NCBI RefSeq assembly: GCF_014197035.1
Contig: NZ_JACIEU010000009.1
Span: forward strand, 1 to 64,000
DNA length: 64,000 nucleotides
DNA from: Sphingobium scionense
GTDB lineage: Bacteria > Pseudomonadota > Alphaproteobacteria > Sphingomonadales > Sphingomonadaceae
Reading direction: 5' to 3'
Below, one piece after another: positions 40,939 to 50,729 of the stretch (the stretch's first letter is position 1; each line of letters starts with the position of its first letter). Both the position numbers and the translations under genes were made by a program. The notes below the pieces were generated by a model. It did not search any database. It had not been told where the DNA came from and saw only the letters and a program-made list of their open reading frames with translations.

Positions 40939-41722
40939 ATGCCTGGGTCGTCGAACAAGCGTACCAATGGCAGTGAGAAGGCGGCCGAGACGCTCGGTCG
41001 CGCCGAACTCGCCGCCGAATTTCTGAAGCGCAACCGCAGCTACCGCGCCGAACATGCGCAGATGGAGCAGCGGATCGCGCGAAGTGGAATTTCACGCCAA
41101 GCCGCTGAAGCCGCATTCGCGCGGCGCTGGGGGTTGTCCTTTCGCCTATGCGCCGGCCGAGCTTGCCGACACAGTGATCTGGCGGCCCGAGCTGACCGCC
41201 GTCACCGTCATTCTTGATGCTGCGCCGGACGGATTTGGCAATGCCAAAGCTGTTGATCCGCTGAAGCTGGGCGCGCTGCTAGCCGATCAGGCCGGGGTCG
41301 AGGGCCGGCACGTCGTGGTGGCTGACCGGGACGGCGCACATTCGCTCTGGCTGCGCGATCCGACGCCTGGTCAGCCGCTGGCGGCGATCATCCCACTCGA
41401 CAAGGATTTCACGACGCGGGTGACGAGCCTGCTGCGCTTCCATCGCCGATTGTTCGGCAAGCAATCGGGGCCGCCAGCACGCGGATGGCCGCTTACCCGC
41501 TACCGGCAAGCACGCCTGGCCATGATGCTTCAGGCGCTCGATTTGCGCATGTCAGGGGCGAGCTATCGCCAGATTGCCGCCGCTATGGGCCGCGAAGATG
41601 ACGCCGAACTGCCAGCGACCGAATGGAAGACATCGGCTGGGCGGTCGTTCGCAATCCGGCTCGTCCGCGACGCCACAGCGCTGATGAACGGCGACTATCG
41701 CAAGCTGCTGCGTATCCGCTGA
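40939..41722 (+). pseudogene. Frameshifted DUF6499-DUF2285 protein gene
   Basis: The first frame (from ATG 40939) encodes an N-terminal DUF6499-like region (AAEFLKRNRSYRAEHAQME, then ARRWGLSF). It then loses similarity. The matching continuation, FAYAPAELADTVIWRPELT through to a DUF2285 C-terminus (RQARLAMMLQALDLRMSGAS), is in the next frame and ends at 41722. One extra base around 41129-41142, in the GGGGG or TTT run, explains the break. Relatives are single proteins of about 250 residues. It is either a real mutation or a sequencing error in a homopolymer. The protein is a presumed DNA-binding regulator. Confidence 0.75.
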
Positions 41723-41848
41723 ACCGGCTTTCGCGGGTCTCGGGCAGGGGTGGTCACATCCCCGCGATCACAAATCTTCATACTCCACCTCTCCGGGCGC
41801 GCTTCGTCATTTTCGCCTCCTGCCACCCCCGACCGCAGGAGTCCGACC

Positions 41849-42115
41849 TTGCCTGATACGACGCATAATCTGCCGCCCCGCTATCTGCGGACACCGGAAG
41901 CTGCCCGCTTCTTGGGGCTATCCGGACGGACCCTGGAAAAGCACCGCTATTTCGGGACCGGGCCAACCTATCGCCGCATCGGCGGGAGGGTGGTCTATTC
42001 GGTCGACGACCTTCAGGCCTGGGCCGATCTCGGCACCAAGAATTCAACCAGCGAGCCGGGCCAGAACGACCTGCTTCCGCGCGCCAACTCGCCCTTCGCG
42101 CGGAGTCGGCAATGA
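41849..42115 (+). CDS. AlpA/excisionase-like helix-turn-helix protein
   Basis: An 88-residue protein with a MerR/AlpA-type winged helix: RYLRTPEAARFLGLSGRTLE, then GPTYRRIGGRVVYSVDDLQAW. No ATG fits; TTG 41849 lies 8 bases after GCAGGAG and is the most likely start. Such proteins act as transcription activators or recombination directionality factors. Its stop overlaps the next ATG. It could help excise the ICE. Confidence 0.78.
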   Translation: MPDTTHNLPPRYLRTPEAARFLGLSGRTLEKHRYFGTGPTYRRIGGRVVYSVDDLQAWADLGTKNSTSEPGQNDLLPRANSPFARSRQ

Positions 42116-42618
42116 CCGTCTCGCCCACACATAATGGACACGGCGCGCCGCGTCCTGACAGCATGACCCACGTTCAACTGACGTGGATCGAGAAGCGGGT
42201 TGAGCATTGGATACGCTTCGGTCGGATCGCCAAGGACGAGATCGTCGATCGTCGTCGCCGCATCGTCAGCTTCCGTCCCGGCGCCGTCTTCGCATTCGTG
42301 CGCTGGACCGCCAACGACTATGGCACAGTCAGCTCGCGTATCGACATCGTGCGCGCGGTCGGTGCCGGTGAACCATTCACGACGCTACCATCCGTGCAGC
42401 CCGGCGGCGAAATCCTGCTCACCATAGAGGGCTGGCCAAAGGTCTCCCAGGTGCTCGGCCATATCGAGGTTGTGGACACCGCAGGCGTCGATCCCTGCGA
42501 CGCCGCGCCCGACCATTGGCGGCACGTCCACAACCGCATTGCCGCCGGACATCAGCCGCGTGCGTACACGATGGAGCGCCATCGTGCGTGGCTCAAGCGT
42601 CGGGAGATCGAAGGATGA
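42112..42618 (+). CDS. DUF2840-family protein
   Basis: A 168-residue protein of the DUF2840 family found in this ICE class, with THVQLTWIEKRVEHWIRFG near the start, the central RRRIVSFRPGAVFAFVRW and the C-terminal EKR-type basic tail. Function unknown. It overlaps both the HTH gene before it and the TraF peptidase after it by four bases. Confidence 0.85.
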   Translation: MTVSPTHNGHGAPRPDSMTHVQLTWIEKRVEHWIRFGRIAKDEIVDRRRRIVSFRPGAVFAFVRWTANDYGTVSSRIDIVRAVGAGEPFTTLPSVQPGGEILLTIEGWPKVSQVLGHIEVVDTAGVDPCDAAPDHWRHVHNRIAAGHQPRAYTMERHRAWLKRREIEG

Positions 42619-43160
42619 CCCGCCGTTTCTATGCCCGCGCGACGGCGGTTGCGGCTGCTTCGTTCGCCCTGTCATTCGCAGCAATTGCGGTTACCGATCC
42701 GCTGCCGCGCGTCGTCTGGAACGCCAGTGCGAGCGCGCCGATCGGGCTTTATAGTATACTGCCCGACACCGATCCGCCGCTCGGAGCGCTGGTCGCCGTC
42801 GCACCGCCGCAGCGAATTGGCCGCTGGATGGCGGCGCGCGGATATCTCGGCGAAAACGTGCCGCTGTTGAAGCATGTCGCTGCCAAGGCAGGGCAGCGCG
42901 TCTGCCGGATCGGCGGCACGGTGACCGTCGACGGACAGCCGGTCACGCTTGCACTGACACACGACCGGCTTGCACGTCCGCTTCCCGTCTGGCGCGGCTG
43001 CCGGACGCTTGAAGCCGACGAGCTGTTGCTTCTCAACCCCGCGCATCCCGACAGCCTCGACGGCCGCTACTTCGGCCCTCTGCCGACAGCAACCGTGCTC
43101 GGCCGCGCCATCCCGATCCTCACTCGAGCCAGGCCCGACGCGCCACTGACTTGGCGCTGA
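42615..43160 (+). CDS. traF: TraF-like S26 signal peptidase
   Basis: A 181-residue membrane peptidase. A membrane helix covers residues 8-30. The catalytic serine is likely Ser40 in SAPIGLY and the lysine Lys86 in PLLKHVAAKAGQRVC, the TraF/S26C arrangement. TraF cyclises or processes the conjugative pilin (TrbC). That matches a trbC gene at 50726. Translation is coupled to DUF2840. Confidence 0.88.
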   Translation: MTRRFYARATAVAAASFALSFAAIAVTDPLPRVVWNASASAPIGLYSILPDTDPPLGALVAVAPPQRIGRWMAARGYLGENVPLLKHVAAKAGQRVCRIGGTVTVDGQPVTLALTHDRLARPLPVWRGCRTLEADELLLLNPAHPDSLDGRYFGPLPTATVLGRAIPILTRARPDAPLTWR

Positions 43161-43194
43161 CCTCGCGCCCACTTCAATCGAAAGGAACTTTCTC

Positions 43195-43530
43195 ATGCAG
43201 ATCGGCAGCTTCATCCGCACTGACAAAGGCTTCGAAGGCGTGATCGAAACGGCGACGCTCGATATCCGCATCTCGCTCATCCTGGTTGAACCCGGCGGTG
43301 CCGACAAATCACCAGATTGGCGTGTCCATCGCGGCAATGACGGCGAAGGGCCGGAAGTGGGTGCGGGCTGGAACGAGAGCGGCGAGCGGGCCGGTGATTA
43401 CGTCTCGCTGCGCATCGACGATCCCAGCTTTCCGCAGCCGATCCGCGCGGCACTGTTCCAGAATGCCAACGATCCGGCGTCGTGGTCGCTGAGCTGGAAC
43501 CGCCCGCGCACCGCCCGTGAGCAGGACTGA
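43195..43530 (+). CDS. DUF736-family protein (second copy)
   Basis: A 111-residue paralogue of the protein at 39651: MQIGSFIRTDKGFEGVIETA at the start, and ASGWN-like GAGWNESGERAGDYVSLRID, then DPSFPQPIRAALFQ. AAAGGAAC lies 5-6 bases before the ATG, as in the first copy. Two diverged copies in one ICE suggests distinct partners. Function unknown. Confidence 0.88.
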   Translation: MQIGSFIRTDKGFEGVIETATLDIRISLILVEPGGADKSPDWRVHRGNDGEGPEVGAGWNESGERAGDYVSLRIDDPSFPQPIRAALFQNANDPASWSLSWNRPRTAREQD

Positions 43531-43534
43531 GCCG

Positions 43535-44323
43535 ATGCGTCCTGCCGCAATCCATAGGCCTTTGAACCTGCGTTTGCGTGCCGCATCGCTCGGCGCCGCC
43601 GCACTGCTGGCCGCGTTGCCGATCAGCCAGGCACCGGCGTTGGCGCAGGAAACCAACCAGCCGCCTGCGCCGTCCGCCGTTACTCATCCATATGCGCCGC
43701 ATGTCGCTGACGCGGCGCGGCGGTTCGGCATTCCCGAGGCTTGGATCTGGGCTGTGATGCGGGTCGAAAGTGCTGGCAATCCCCGTGCAGTTTCGCGCGC
43801 GGGGGCTATGGGCCTGATGCAGATTATGCCCAGAACCTGGGCACAGCTTCGTGCGCGCCATGGTCTCGGAGCCGATCCTTTCGATGTGCGCGACAACATC
43901 ACGGCGGGCGCTGCCTATCTGCGCGAAATGCACGACCGATACGGCAATGCGAGCGCAATGCTGGCGGCGTACAATGCCGGACCGGGACGCTACGACGACT
44001 ACCTTTCGCGTGGCCGTCCGCTGCCCGCCGAAACAGTCGCCTATCTGGCGCGGCTTGGGTCAATCACCGGCAACGATAGCGTCGTCGAAGTGGCTGTCGT
44101 CGCACCGCCTGATCGCTTCGCCTGGCGTCGTTCGGCGCTGTTCGTCCACACATCCGCGGCCACAACAGAAGCTGACTTGGCGCGACCCAAGGACGAGATC
44201 GCCGCGGCCGATAGACCCACCGCTCAGTCCGCAGTCGGCCAATTGTCTTCACCCAATCCGCCTGCCGCAACGCCGATCGACAGCATCTTCGTTCCTCGCG
44301 CTGGCGCGGGTCGACCGCAATGA
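43535..44323 (+). CDS. Lytic transglycosylase of the conjugation system
   Basis: A 262-residue secreted muramidase. Signal peptide about 1-37 (LLAALPISQAPALAQ). The SLT fold has the catalytic Glu78 in VMRVESAGNP, then SRAGAMGLMQIMPRTW, then ITAGAAYLREMHDRYG and AAYNAGPGRYD. It locally opens peptidoglycan for the type IV secretion channel (VirB1-like). ATG 43535 follows the DUF736 stop by 4 bases. Confidence 0.92.
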   Translation: MRPAAIHRPLNLRLRAASLGAAALLAALPISQAPALAQETNQPPAPSAVTHPYAPHVADAARRFGIPEAWIWAVMRVESAGNPRAVSRAGAMGLMQIMPRTWAQLRARHGLGADPFDVRDNITAGAAYLREMHDRYGNASAMLAAYNAGPGRYDDYLSRGRPLPAETVAYLARLGSITGNDSVVEVAVVAPPDRFAWRRSALFVHTSAATTEADLARPKDEIAAADRPTAQSAVGQLSSPNPPAATPIDSIFVPRAGAGRPQ

Positions 44324-44561
44324 TAGCCGCAGCGATCAGAGGGGTAGTCCGGATGGAAATCAGGACGGATCAGGGAGAAAAGTGCCTGAGAAGACGATTG
44401 CAAGATATAAGCAGTGCCCCGTTCAGCCGAAAAGCCGTGGCTTTTCCGTGGCTTCACGCGGGGGCGTCGGACGGCGCGCGTGCCGCGCGGAAGAGAAAAG
44501 ACAGCAAAAACAATGCCTCGAATGGCACCACAGGCCATTTTCGGCCGAAAGCGGCCCGCCC

Positions 44562-46322
44562 GTGAGCGAGGACAGCGAGTTCCGAGTCCGGCCGGGCAAG
44601 GCCAAGCGCAGCAAGGCGCAGGGCCGCAATGCGCGCGGCCTGGTCGCCGAGGTGTTGCGGGTCGCCGCGATCCATAGCGGCGGCCGGCGAGGCGGCGCCA
44701 GCGGAGCGCGCCGTGGCGCGCAATCCACCTTCGGTCGGGGACGCACGGCGTTCGCCCGCAGCCGCCTGTTCGGCTCGGGCCGCCGCGTAATGGTCAAGAT
44801 GCTGCCCGTGACCACCCGAAGCCGGGGTGGCCGGCGCTCGGCGCCGCTGTCCGCGCACGTCTCTTATTTGAAGCGCGAAGGCGTCACCCGCGACGGCTCG
44901 CCGACGCGCATGTTCGACGCGGCCGGCGACAACGCCGACGATCGCGGTTTCACCGCGCGGTGCAAGGATGACCGGCACCATTTCCGGGTCATCGTGTCGC
45001 CCGAGGACGCCGCCGAGCTGACCGACCTACGCGAATACACCCGCGACCTGATGCGGCAGATGGAGGCCGACCTGGGCACGCGGCTCGATTGGGTCGCGGT
45101 CGACCACTGGAACACCGACAATCCGCACGTCCATCTGCTTGTGCGCGGCGTTACCGATCAGGGCGCCGATCTCGTCATCTCCCGCGAATACATCAGCCAC
45201 AATCTCCGCTCGCGCGCGCAAGATTTGGCCTTCGCCGAGCTTGGGCCGAAGCCCGAACTTGAGGTGCAGCGCGCGCTCGACCGTGAGCTGACGGCGGAAC
45301 GCTGGACCCGGCTCGATACCGAGATCCAGCGTTCCGCCGACGAGCTGGGCGTGATCGACCTACGCCCCGAGCGCCCCGGCCCGGACGATCAGCGGCTCCG
45401 CCGTTTGATGGTCGGGCGCTTGCAGCACCTGGAGACGATGGGGCTCGCAGCCGAAGGGGATACCGGCCAGTGGGCGGTCGCGGAAGGTGCGGCGGCGAAG
45501 CTGCGCGAGCTGGGCGCGCGCGGCGACATCATCCGCACGATCGGCGCGGCGCTCAAGGATCGGGGGCAGGCCCGGCCGCTCGACAGCTACGCCGTCGTCA
45601 CCAGTGCGCCCGAGAAGCCGATCGCCGGCAGGCTGATCGACAAGGGGTTGCACGACGAGCTGACCGGCACCGCCTATGCCGTGATCGACGGCACGGACGG
45701 GCGCACCCACCATGTTCGCCTGCCGGGCGTCGAGGCGCTGGAGCATAGCCCCAAGCTCGGCGGCATCGTCGAGTTGCGCGGCGTCGGCCGGCCCGGCGAG
45801 GAGAAGCCGACGCTGGTGCTAGCCACGCGGTCGGACATAGACCTTGCCGCGCAGGTGAAAGCGCCCGGCGCGACCTGGCTAGACCACAGGCTGATCGAGC
45901 GCGGCGCGCGCGTCGCAGACGGCGGGTTCGGCGCGGAGGTGCGCCGTGCGATGGATGCGCGCACCGACCATCTCGTCAAGGAAGGGCTGGCGCGCAGGTT
46001 CGGCGAGCGGACGGTGTTCGAGCGCGGGATGCTCGACACGCTCCGCAAGCGCGAGCTGGACGCGGTTGGGGCGAAGATCGCGGGGGAGACCGGCCTTGCC
46101 TATCGCCCCGCCGCGTCCGGCGAGAAGATCGCCGGCACCGTGCGCCAGCGCCTCGCGCTCGCGTCAGGCCGCTTCGCCATGATCGACGACGGGCTCGGCT
46201 TCCGGCTCGTGCCGTGGGCCAGCACCCTCGAACAGCAACTCGGCCGACAGGTGTCGGGCGTCGTCCGCGCCGGCGGGGGCATCGACTGGACGCTGGGCCG
46301 CGAGCGCGGCCTCGGGATCTAA
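44562..46322 (+). CDS. Relaxase/mobilisation nuclease with DUF3363 domain
   Basis: A 586-residue VirD2-like relaxase. The N-terminus is a basic tail, then the nuclease domain with AHVSYLKREGVTRDGSPTRM and the metal-binding histidines His182 (VDHWN), His189 and His191 (DNPHVHLLVRG). The DUF3363 C-terminus fills about 260-586. It nicks the ICE at oriT and leads the strand into the recipient. No ATG fits the N-terminus; GTG 44562 is the best start. The coupling protein gene follows by 14 bases. Confidence 0.88.
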   Translation: MSEDSEFRVRPGKAKRSKAQGRNARGLVAEVLRVAAIHSGGRRGGASGARRGAQSTFGRGRTAFARSRLFGSGRRVMVKMLPVTTRSRGGRRSAPLSAHVSYLKREGVTRDGSPTRMFDAAGDNADDRGFTARCKDDRHHFRVIVSPEDAAELTDLREYTRDLMRQMEADLGTRLDWVAVDHWNTDNPHVHLLVRGVTDQGADLVISREYISHNLRSRAQDLAFAELGPKPELEVQRALDRELTAERWTRLDTEIQRSADELGVIDLRPERPGPDDQRLRRLMVGRLQHLETMGLAAEGDTGQWAVAEGAAAKLRELGARGDIIRTIGAALKDRGQARPLDSYAVVTSAPEKPIAGRLIDKGLHDELTGTAYAVIDGTDGRTHHVRLPGVEALEHSPKLGGIVELRGVGRPGEEKPTLVLATRSDIDLAAQVKAPGATWLDHRLIERGARVADGGFGAEVRRAMDARTDHLVKEGLARRFGERTVFERGMLDTLRKRELDAVGAKIAGETGLAYRPAASGEKIAGTVRQRLALASGRFAMIDDGLGFRLVPWASTLEQQLGRQVSGVVRAGGGIDWTLGRERGLGI

Positions 46323-46336
46323 ATCAGGAGAACTCC

Positions 46337-48310
46337 ATGTCCGCGACCAAGATACTCTGGGGCCAGATCATCATCGTGTTCCTGACCGTGCTCGCCGGGG
46401 TGTGGGGCGCGACGCAGTGGACAGCCGCCGCGCTCGCCTATCAGCCCGAGCTGGGGCCGCCTTGGTTCATGGTCGGCAAGTGGCAGGTCTATCCGCCGCC
46501 AGCCTTCTTCTGGTGGTGGTTCAGCTTCGACGCCTATGCACCGCGCATATTCCTGACAGGCGCCTATATCGCCGCGTCCGGCGGGTTCGCGTCGATCGCC
46601 GTCGCCATCGGCATGTCGGTGTGGCGCGCACGTGAACTAAAAAACGCCGAGACGTACGGGTCTGCGCGCTGGGCGACTGAGCGCGAGGTTCGCGGCGCCG
46701 GGCTGCTCGGGCCGAACGGCGTCGTGCTGGGCAGGCTCGCCCGCGACTATCTGCGCCACGACGGCCCAGAGCATGTGCTGTGCTTCGCCCCAACCCGCAG
46801 CGGCAAGGGCGTCGGCCTGGTCGTGCCTTCGCTGCTGACCTGGCCGGCGTCGGCGGTCGTCCACGACATCAAGGGCGAGAACTGGACGCTAACCGCCGGC
46901 TTCCGGGCGCGCTACGGCCGCGTGCTGCTGTTCGATCCGACTAATGCCGCCTCGGCGGCCTACAATCCGTTGCTGGAGGTGCGGCGTGGCCAGTGGGAAG
47001 TGCGCGACGTGCAGAATGTCGCGGACGTGCTGGTCGATCCCGAAGGATCGCTGGAGCGTCGGAACCATTGGGAGAAAACGAGCCATAGCTTGCTGGTCGG
47101 CGCGATCCTCCACGTCCTATATGCCGAGGCGGACAAGACCTTGGCCGGTGTCGCCGGATTCCTCTCGGACCCGGCGCGCACGATCGAGCAAACGCTGGCC
47201 GCGATGATGGCGACGCCGCACCTCGGCGAAGCAGGCGTGCATCCCGTCGTTGCTTCGGCCGCGCGCGAGTTGTTGAACAAGTCTGACAACGAGCGATCGG
47301 GCGTGCTCAGCACCGCCATGTCGTTTCTCGGCCTCTACCGCGATCCCGTCGTGGCCGAGGTTACGCGAGCCTGCCAATGGCGCATAGCGGATCTGGTCGA
47401 GGGCGATCGGCCGGCGACATTGTATCTGGTCGTGCCGCCCAGCGACATCTCCCGCACCAAGCCGCTCATCCGCCTCATCCTCAACCAGATCGGGCGCCGG
47501 CTGACCGAGGAGCTGACCCCGAAGGGCAACCGCCATCGCGTGTTGTTGATGCTCGACGAGTTTCCGGCGCTCGGCCGGCTCGACTTCTTCGAGTCCGCCC
47601 TGGCGTTCATGGCGGGCTACGGCCTCAAGGCATTCCTGATCGCGCAGTCGCTCAATCAGATCGAGAAGGCATATGGCCCGAACAACGCCATTCTCGACAA
47701 CTGCCATGTCCGCGTGAGCTTCGCCACCAACGACGAGCGCACCGCCAAGCGCGTGTCGGATGCGCTCGGCACCGCCACCGAGATGCGCGCGATGAAGAAC
47801 TATGCCGGGCATCGCCTTTCGCCGTGGCTCGGGCATCTGATGGTGTCGCGCTCCGAGACAGCCCGTCAGCTCCTCACCCCGGGCGAGGTGATGCAGCTTC
47901 CGCCCGATGACGAGATCGTGATGGTGGCGGGCGTCCATCCGATCCGCGCGAAGAAGGCGCGCTATTTTCAGGACCGGCGCCTGTCCGAGCGGATCATGCA
48001 GGCACCAGCGTCCGCGGCCGCTGCGATCCGTCCTGACGATTGGACCGGGAGGCAGGCTGTCGCCGATCCGAAGCAGGTCGCGCGCATCATCCGCGACGCC
48101 GAGGACGTCGGCAATGGCGGGCTGCGCCGGGAGCCCGAGCTGCCCGAGCATGTCGCCATCGTGCCGGAAACCCCGGTACCTGCGGCGCAGGAGTTTTCGA
48201 TCGTCGACGACGAGCAGGACGACGCGGTCCGCCAGGCTGCCGTGCGGCGACGAATGCAGGGGCTCGCGCGACAGGCGTCGCTCGATCCCGGCGACGGCAT
48301 CGAGCTTTAG
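46337..48310 (+). CDS. traG: VirD4/TraG-type coupling protein
   Basis: A 657-residue conjugative coupling ATPase from ATG 46337 after CAGGAG. Two membrane helices lie in residues 10-30 and 68-95. Walker A is APTRSGKG at 151-158 and Walker B is VLLMLDEFPALGRLD. It links the relaxosome to the secretion channel and pumps DNA. Length is typical for this family. Confidence 0.93.
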   Translation: MSATKILWGQIIIVFLTVLAGVWGATQWTAAALAYQPELGPPWFMVGKWQVYPPPAFFWWWFSFDAYAPRIFLTGAYIAASGGFASIAVAIGMSVWRARELKNAETYGSARWATEREVRGAGLLGPNGVVLGRLARDYLRHDGPEHVLCFAPTRSGKGVGLVVPSLLTWPASAVVHDIKGENWTLTAGFRARYGRVLLFDPTNAASAAYNPLLEVRRGQWEVRDVQNVADVLVDPEGSLERRNHWEKTSHSLLVGAILHVLYAEADKTLAGVAGFLSDPARTIEQTLAAMMATPHLGEAGVHPVVASAARELLNKSDNERSGVLSTAMSFLGLYRDPVVAEVTRACQWRIADLVEGDRPATLYLVVPPSDISRTKPLIRLILNQIGRRLTEELTPKGNRHRVLLMLDEFPALGRLDFFESALAFMAGYGLKAFLIAQSLNQIEKAYGPNNAILDNCHVRVSFATNDERTAKRVSDALGTATEMRAMKNYAGHRLSPWLGHLMVSRSETARQLLTPGEVMQLPPDDEIVMVAGVHPIRAKKARYFQDRRLSERIMQAPASAAAAIRPDDWTGRQAVADPKQVARIIRDAEDVGNGGLRREPELPEHVAIVPETPVPAAQEFSIVDDEQDDAVRQAAVRRRMQGLARQASLDPGDGIEL

Positions 48311-48319
48311 GAGGGCACC

Positions 48320-48745
48320 ATGCGAACCAGGCTTAACGTCTATTTCCCGCCCGCGCTCGCCAAGCAAGTGGACGAGCTGGCGATCCGGCGGCGCATATCA
48401 CGCTCGGCGATCGTGGAGGCTGCCGTGGCGTCCTACCTGTCGCCGGACGGCGCCGACCGGATGGAGGCCGCGTTCGCGCGGCGGCTCGACCGCCTGTCGC
48501 GTCAGGTCCAGCGGCTTGAGCGCAACACCGGGCTTACCACCGAGGCGCTGAGCCTGTTCGTCCGGTTCTGGCTGTCCGTGACCCCGCCGCTGCCCGACGA
48601 GGATCAGGCGGCGGCGCAGGTGAAGGGCCGCAAGCGCTACGAGGGGTTCGTGGAAACGCTCGGCCGACGCTACGCCAGCGGCAAGAGCTTGATGGACGAA
48701 ATCCCCGAGGATGTCTGGCCGAGGTCCGCCGCCGAGACGGAGTGA
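48320..48745 (+). CDS. CopG/ribbon-helix-helix conjugation regulator
   Basis: A 141-residue protein with an N-terminal ribbon-helix-helix (MRTRLNVYFPPALAKQVDEL, then ISRSAIVEAAVASYL). The rest is helical, with RHH-like charged residues. In this ICE class a CopG gene sits between traG and trbB and may control trb expression. GGAGGG precedes the ATG. Confidence 0.85.
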   Translation: MRTRLNVYFPPALAKQVDELAIRRRISRSAIVEAAVASYLSPDGADRMEAAFARRLDRLSRQVQRLERNTGLTTEALSLFVRFWLSVTPPLPDEDQAAAQVKGRKRYEGFVETLGRRYASGKSLMDEIPEDVWPRSAAETE

Positions 48746-48825
48746 GTGCAAACTCGTAGCAAGATGGCCAGAAGCGCCAAGTTGCAGCCTCTCGGCAATG
48801 ATGCGGCGACCGCCAAAAGCCGACT

Positions 48826-49467
48826 TTACGGCGTGACGATCGAGGCCGTCGAATATGGCGAGATCGTCTCCCATCCTAGCGCCGAATAGAGCGCTCGGCC
48901 GTCTTCCGTGGCCACGAGCAATTCCGGGCTGCTGGGATGCTGGCGAGCGTCATGCAGCGTTAGCATTAGGGCATGCCCCAAGCCTTTTCGGCGATGCTCA
49001 GGCTCCGTCACGATCCGATCGTATATTACGACGCCCCGCGTCTCCGCCGCATAACCGCTCGCCGCGAGTGCGCCTATTTCAGAGAATATCCGCGCCTCAA
49101 ACACCATACCGACCCGCTTAGCCTCGATCCTATACCCGTCGGCTAGGCGCCTTGCGGGAGGCTTGCCAGTTGCCTGCATGAAATAGCTCGGGGTGTGAAG
49201 CTCCCAGCCCATTGGTAGCACCGCTCGCAGTTCGTCGGCGGCACCGCAGAGCTTAAGGAGAAAGCGCGGCTCGCTGATGGAACGAGCAAGCTGTTCGAGA
49301 CCCGACCCTATCCTGGGGAAAACCCAGCGGGCGACTTCGGCGTCCGACTTAGTATCGACGCGAAAGCCTCCGTATTCGGGGACTGGCGACGGCAACCCCC
49401 GTACGATCGACCGAGCTGAGAGCCATGCATTTAGGATCAGCGGATCGACGCCTTGGTTGCTCATCAT
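48826..49467 (-). CDS. GNAT N-acetyltransferase, inserted cargo gene
   Basis: A 213-residue acetyltransferase on the strand opposite to the transfer genes. The acetyl-CoA-binding part is near residues 145-200 (YDRIVTEPEHRRKGLGHALM, then HDARQHPSSPELLVATEDGRALYSALGWE). The R/Q-x-x-G-x-G/A motif is HRRKGLGHA. It lies between copG and trbB, where related ICEs run directly on, so it looks like late cargo. Its substrate is unknown; resistance is one option but nothing proves it. Two ATGs stand at 49467/49464. Confidence 0.82.
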   Translation of the reverse strand: MMSNQGVDPLILNAWLSARSIVRGLPSPVPEYGGFRVDTKSDAEVARWVFPRIGSGLEQLARSISEPRFLLKLCGAADELRAVLPMGWELHTPSYFMQATGKPPARRLADGYRIEAKRVGMVFEARIFSEIGALAASGYAAETRGVVIYDRIVTEPEHRRKGLGHALMLTLHDARQHPSSPELLVATEDGRALYSALGWETISPYSTASIVTP

Positions 49468-49742
49468 CTCTCGCGAATAGAACGACAGCTATCCGCATCA
49501 TGGAAGCTGCAAGGCGGTCTGGCAACAATCCACCACTTTCCACCGTTCGCCGATTCGTTGGCAACGGGCCAATTCAACGCGGCGGATCCAAATCGACGAG
49601 GAGTAATCCGCCGCCGGCGCCGTATCTACCGCCGCCTCTACTACCCCGCCAAGTAGCTGTTGCAGATCGAATATTTCTGCGTCTCTTGATGTGCTCCTGA
49701 CGCCGGGCGGCGGTTCGCCCGGCCTGATCCAGGGGCCGATCC

Positions 49743-50729
49743 TTGACCGTCCAGCCGATCCGATCCGAAGCCAAGACACGCGGCGCGCGAATGCTGCGCA
49801 CGGCGCTGGGCGCGGCGATCGCGGCTTGGCTCGACGATCCCGCCGTCATCGAAGTGATGCTCAACCCGGACGGCCGGCTTTGGGTCGATCGGCTCGGCGA
49901 AGGCATCAGCGATACCGGCGAGCTGCTGTCGGCCGCCGATGGTGAGCGGATCATCCGTCTGGTCGCGCACCATGTCGGCGTCGAGGTTCATGCCCGCGCG
50001 CCGCGAGTTTCGGCGGAGCTGCCCGAGGGCGGCGAGCGGTTCGAGGGGCTGCTGCCGCCCGTCGTCGCCGCGCCCGCCTTCGCGATCCGCAAGCCGGCCG
50101 TCGCCGTCTTCACGCTCGACGACTATGCGCGTGCCGGGATCATGTCGGCGGTTCAGGCCGAGGCGCTGCGGCATGGTGTCGAGACCCGCGCCAATATCCT
50201 CGTCGCCGGCGGGACCGGCAGTGGCAAGACGACGCTGGTCAACGCGCTGCTCGCCGAGGTGGCGAAGACGACCGACCGCATCGTTCTGATCGAAGACACG
50301 CGCGAGCTGCAATGCGCGGCGCCCAATCTCGTCGCCATGCGGACCAAGGATGGGGTCGTCTCGCTGTCGGAGCTGGTCCGCTCGTCGCTGCGCTTGCGGC
50401 CGGACCGCATCCCGATCGGCGAGGTTCGCGGCGCCGAGGCGCTCGACCTTCTCAAAGCCTGGGGCACCGGCCATCCGGGCGGCGTCGGCACGATCCACGC
50501 CGGCTCGGCGCTCGGGGCGCTGCGGCGGATGGAGCAGCTCATTCAGGAAGCCGTCGTCACGGTCCCGCGCGCGCTGCTCGCCGAGACGATCGACCTGATC
50601 GCCGTGCTGGTCCGCGATGGACACGGCCGCCGCCTCGCCGAGCTGGCCCGTGTCGAAGGGCTCGACTCAGCCACCGGCGACTACCGCCTGACCTCCCTCA
50701 CAGCCCCCAACCTTGGAGACGAACAATGA
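49743..50729 (+). CDS. trbB: TrbB conjugal transfer ATPase
   Basis: A 328-residue VirB11-like hexameric ATPase at the cytoplasmic face. Walker A is GGTGSGKT at 156-163, and the Walker B/His-box region includes [19 protein letters not shown] and [12 protein letters not shown]. The start is TTG 49743, which keeps the family N-terminus; ATG 49791 would cut 16 residues. First gene of the trb run. Confidence 0.93.
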   Translation: MTVQPIRSEAKTRGARMLRTALGAAIAAWLDDPAVIEVMLNPDGRLWVDRLGEGISDTGELLSAADGERIIRLVAHHVGVEVHARAPRVSAELPEGGERFEGLLPPVVAAPAFAIRKPAVAVFTLDDYARAGIMSAVQAEALRHGVETRANILVAGGTGSGKTTLVNALLAEVAKTTDRIVLIEDTRELQCAAPNLVAMRTKDGVVSLSELVRSSLRLRPDRIPIGEVRGAEALDLLKAWGTGHPGGVGTIHAGSALGALRRMEQLIQEAVVTVPRALLAETIDLIAVLVRDGHGRRLAELARVEGLDSATGDYRLTSLTAPNLGDEQ

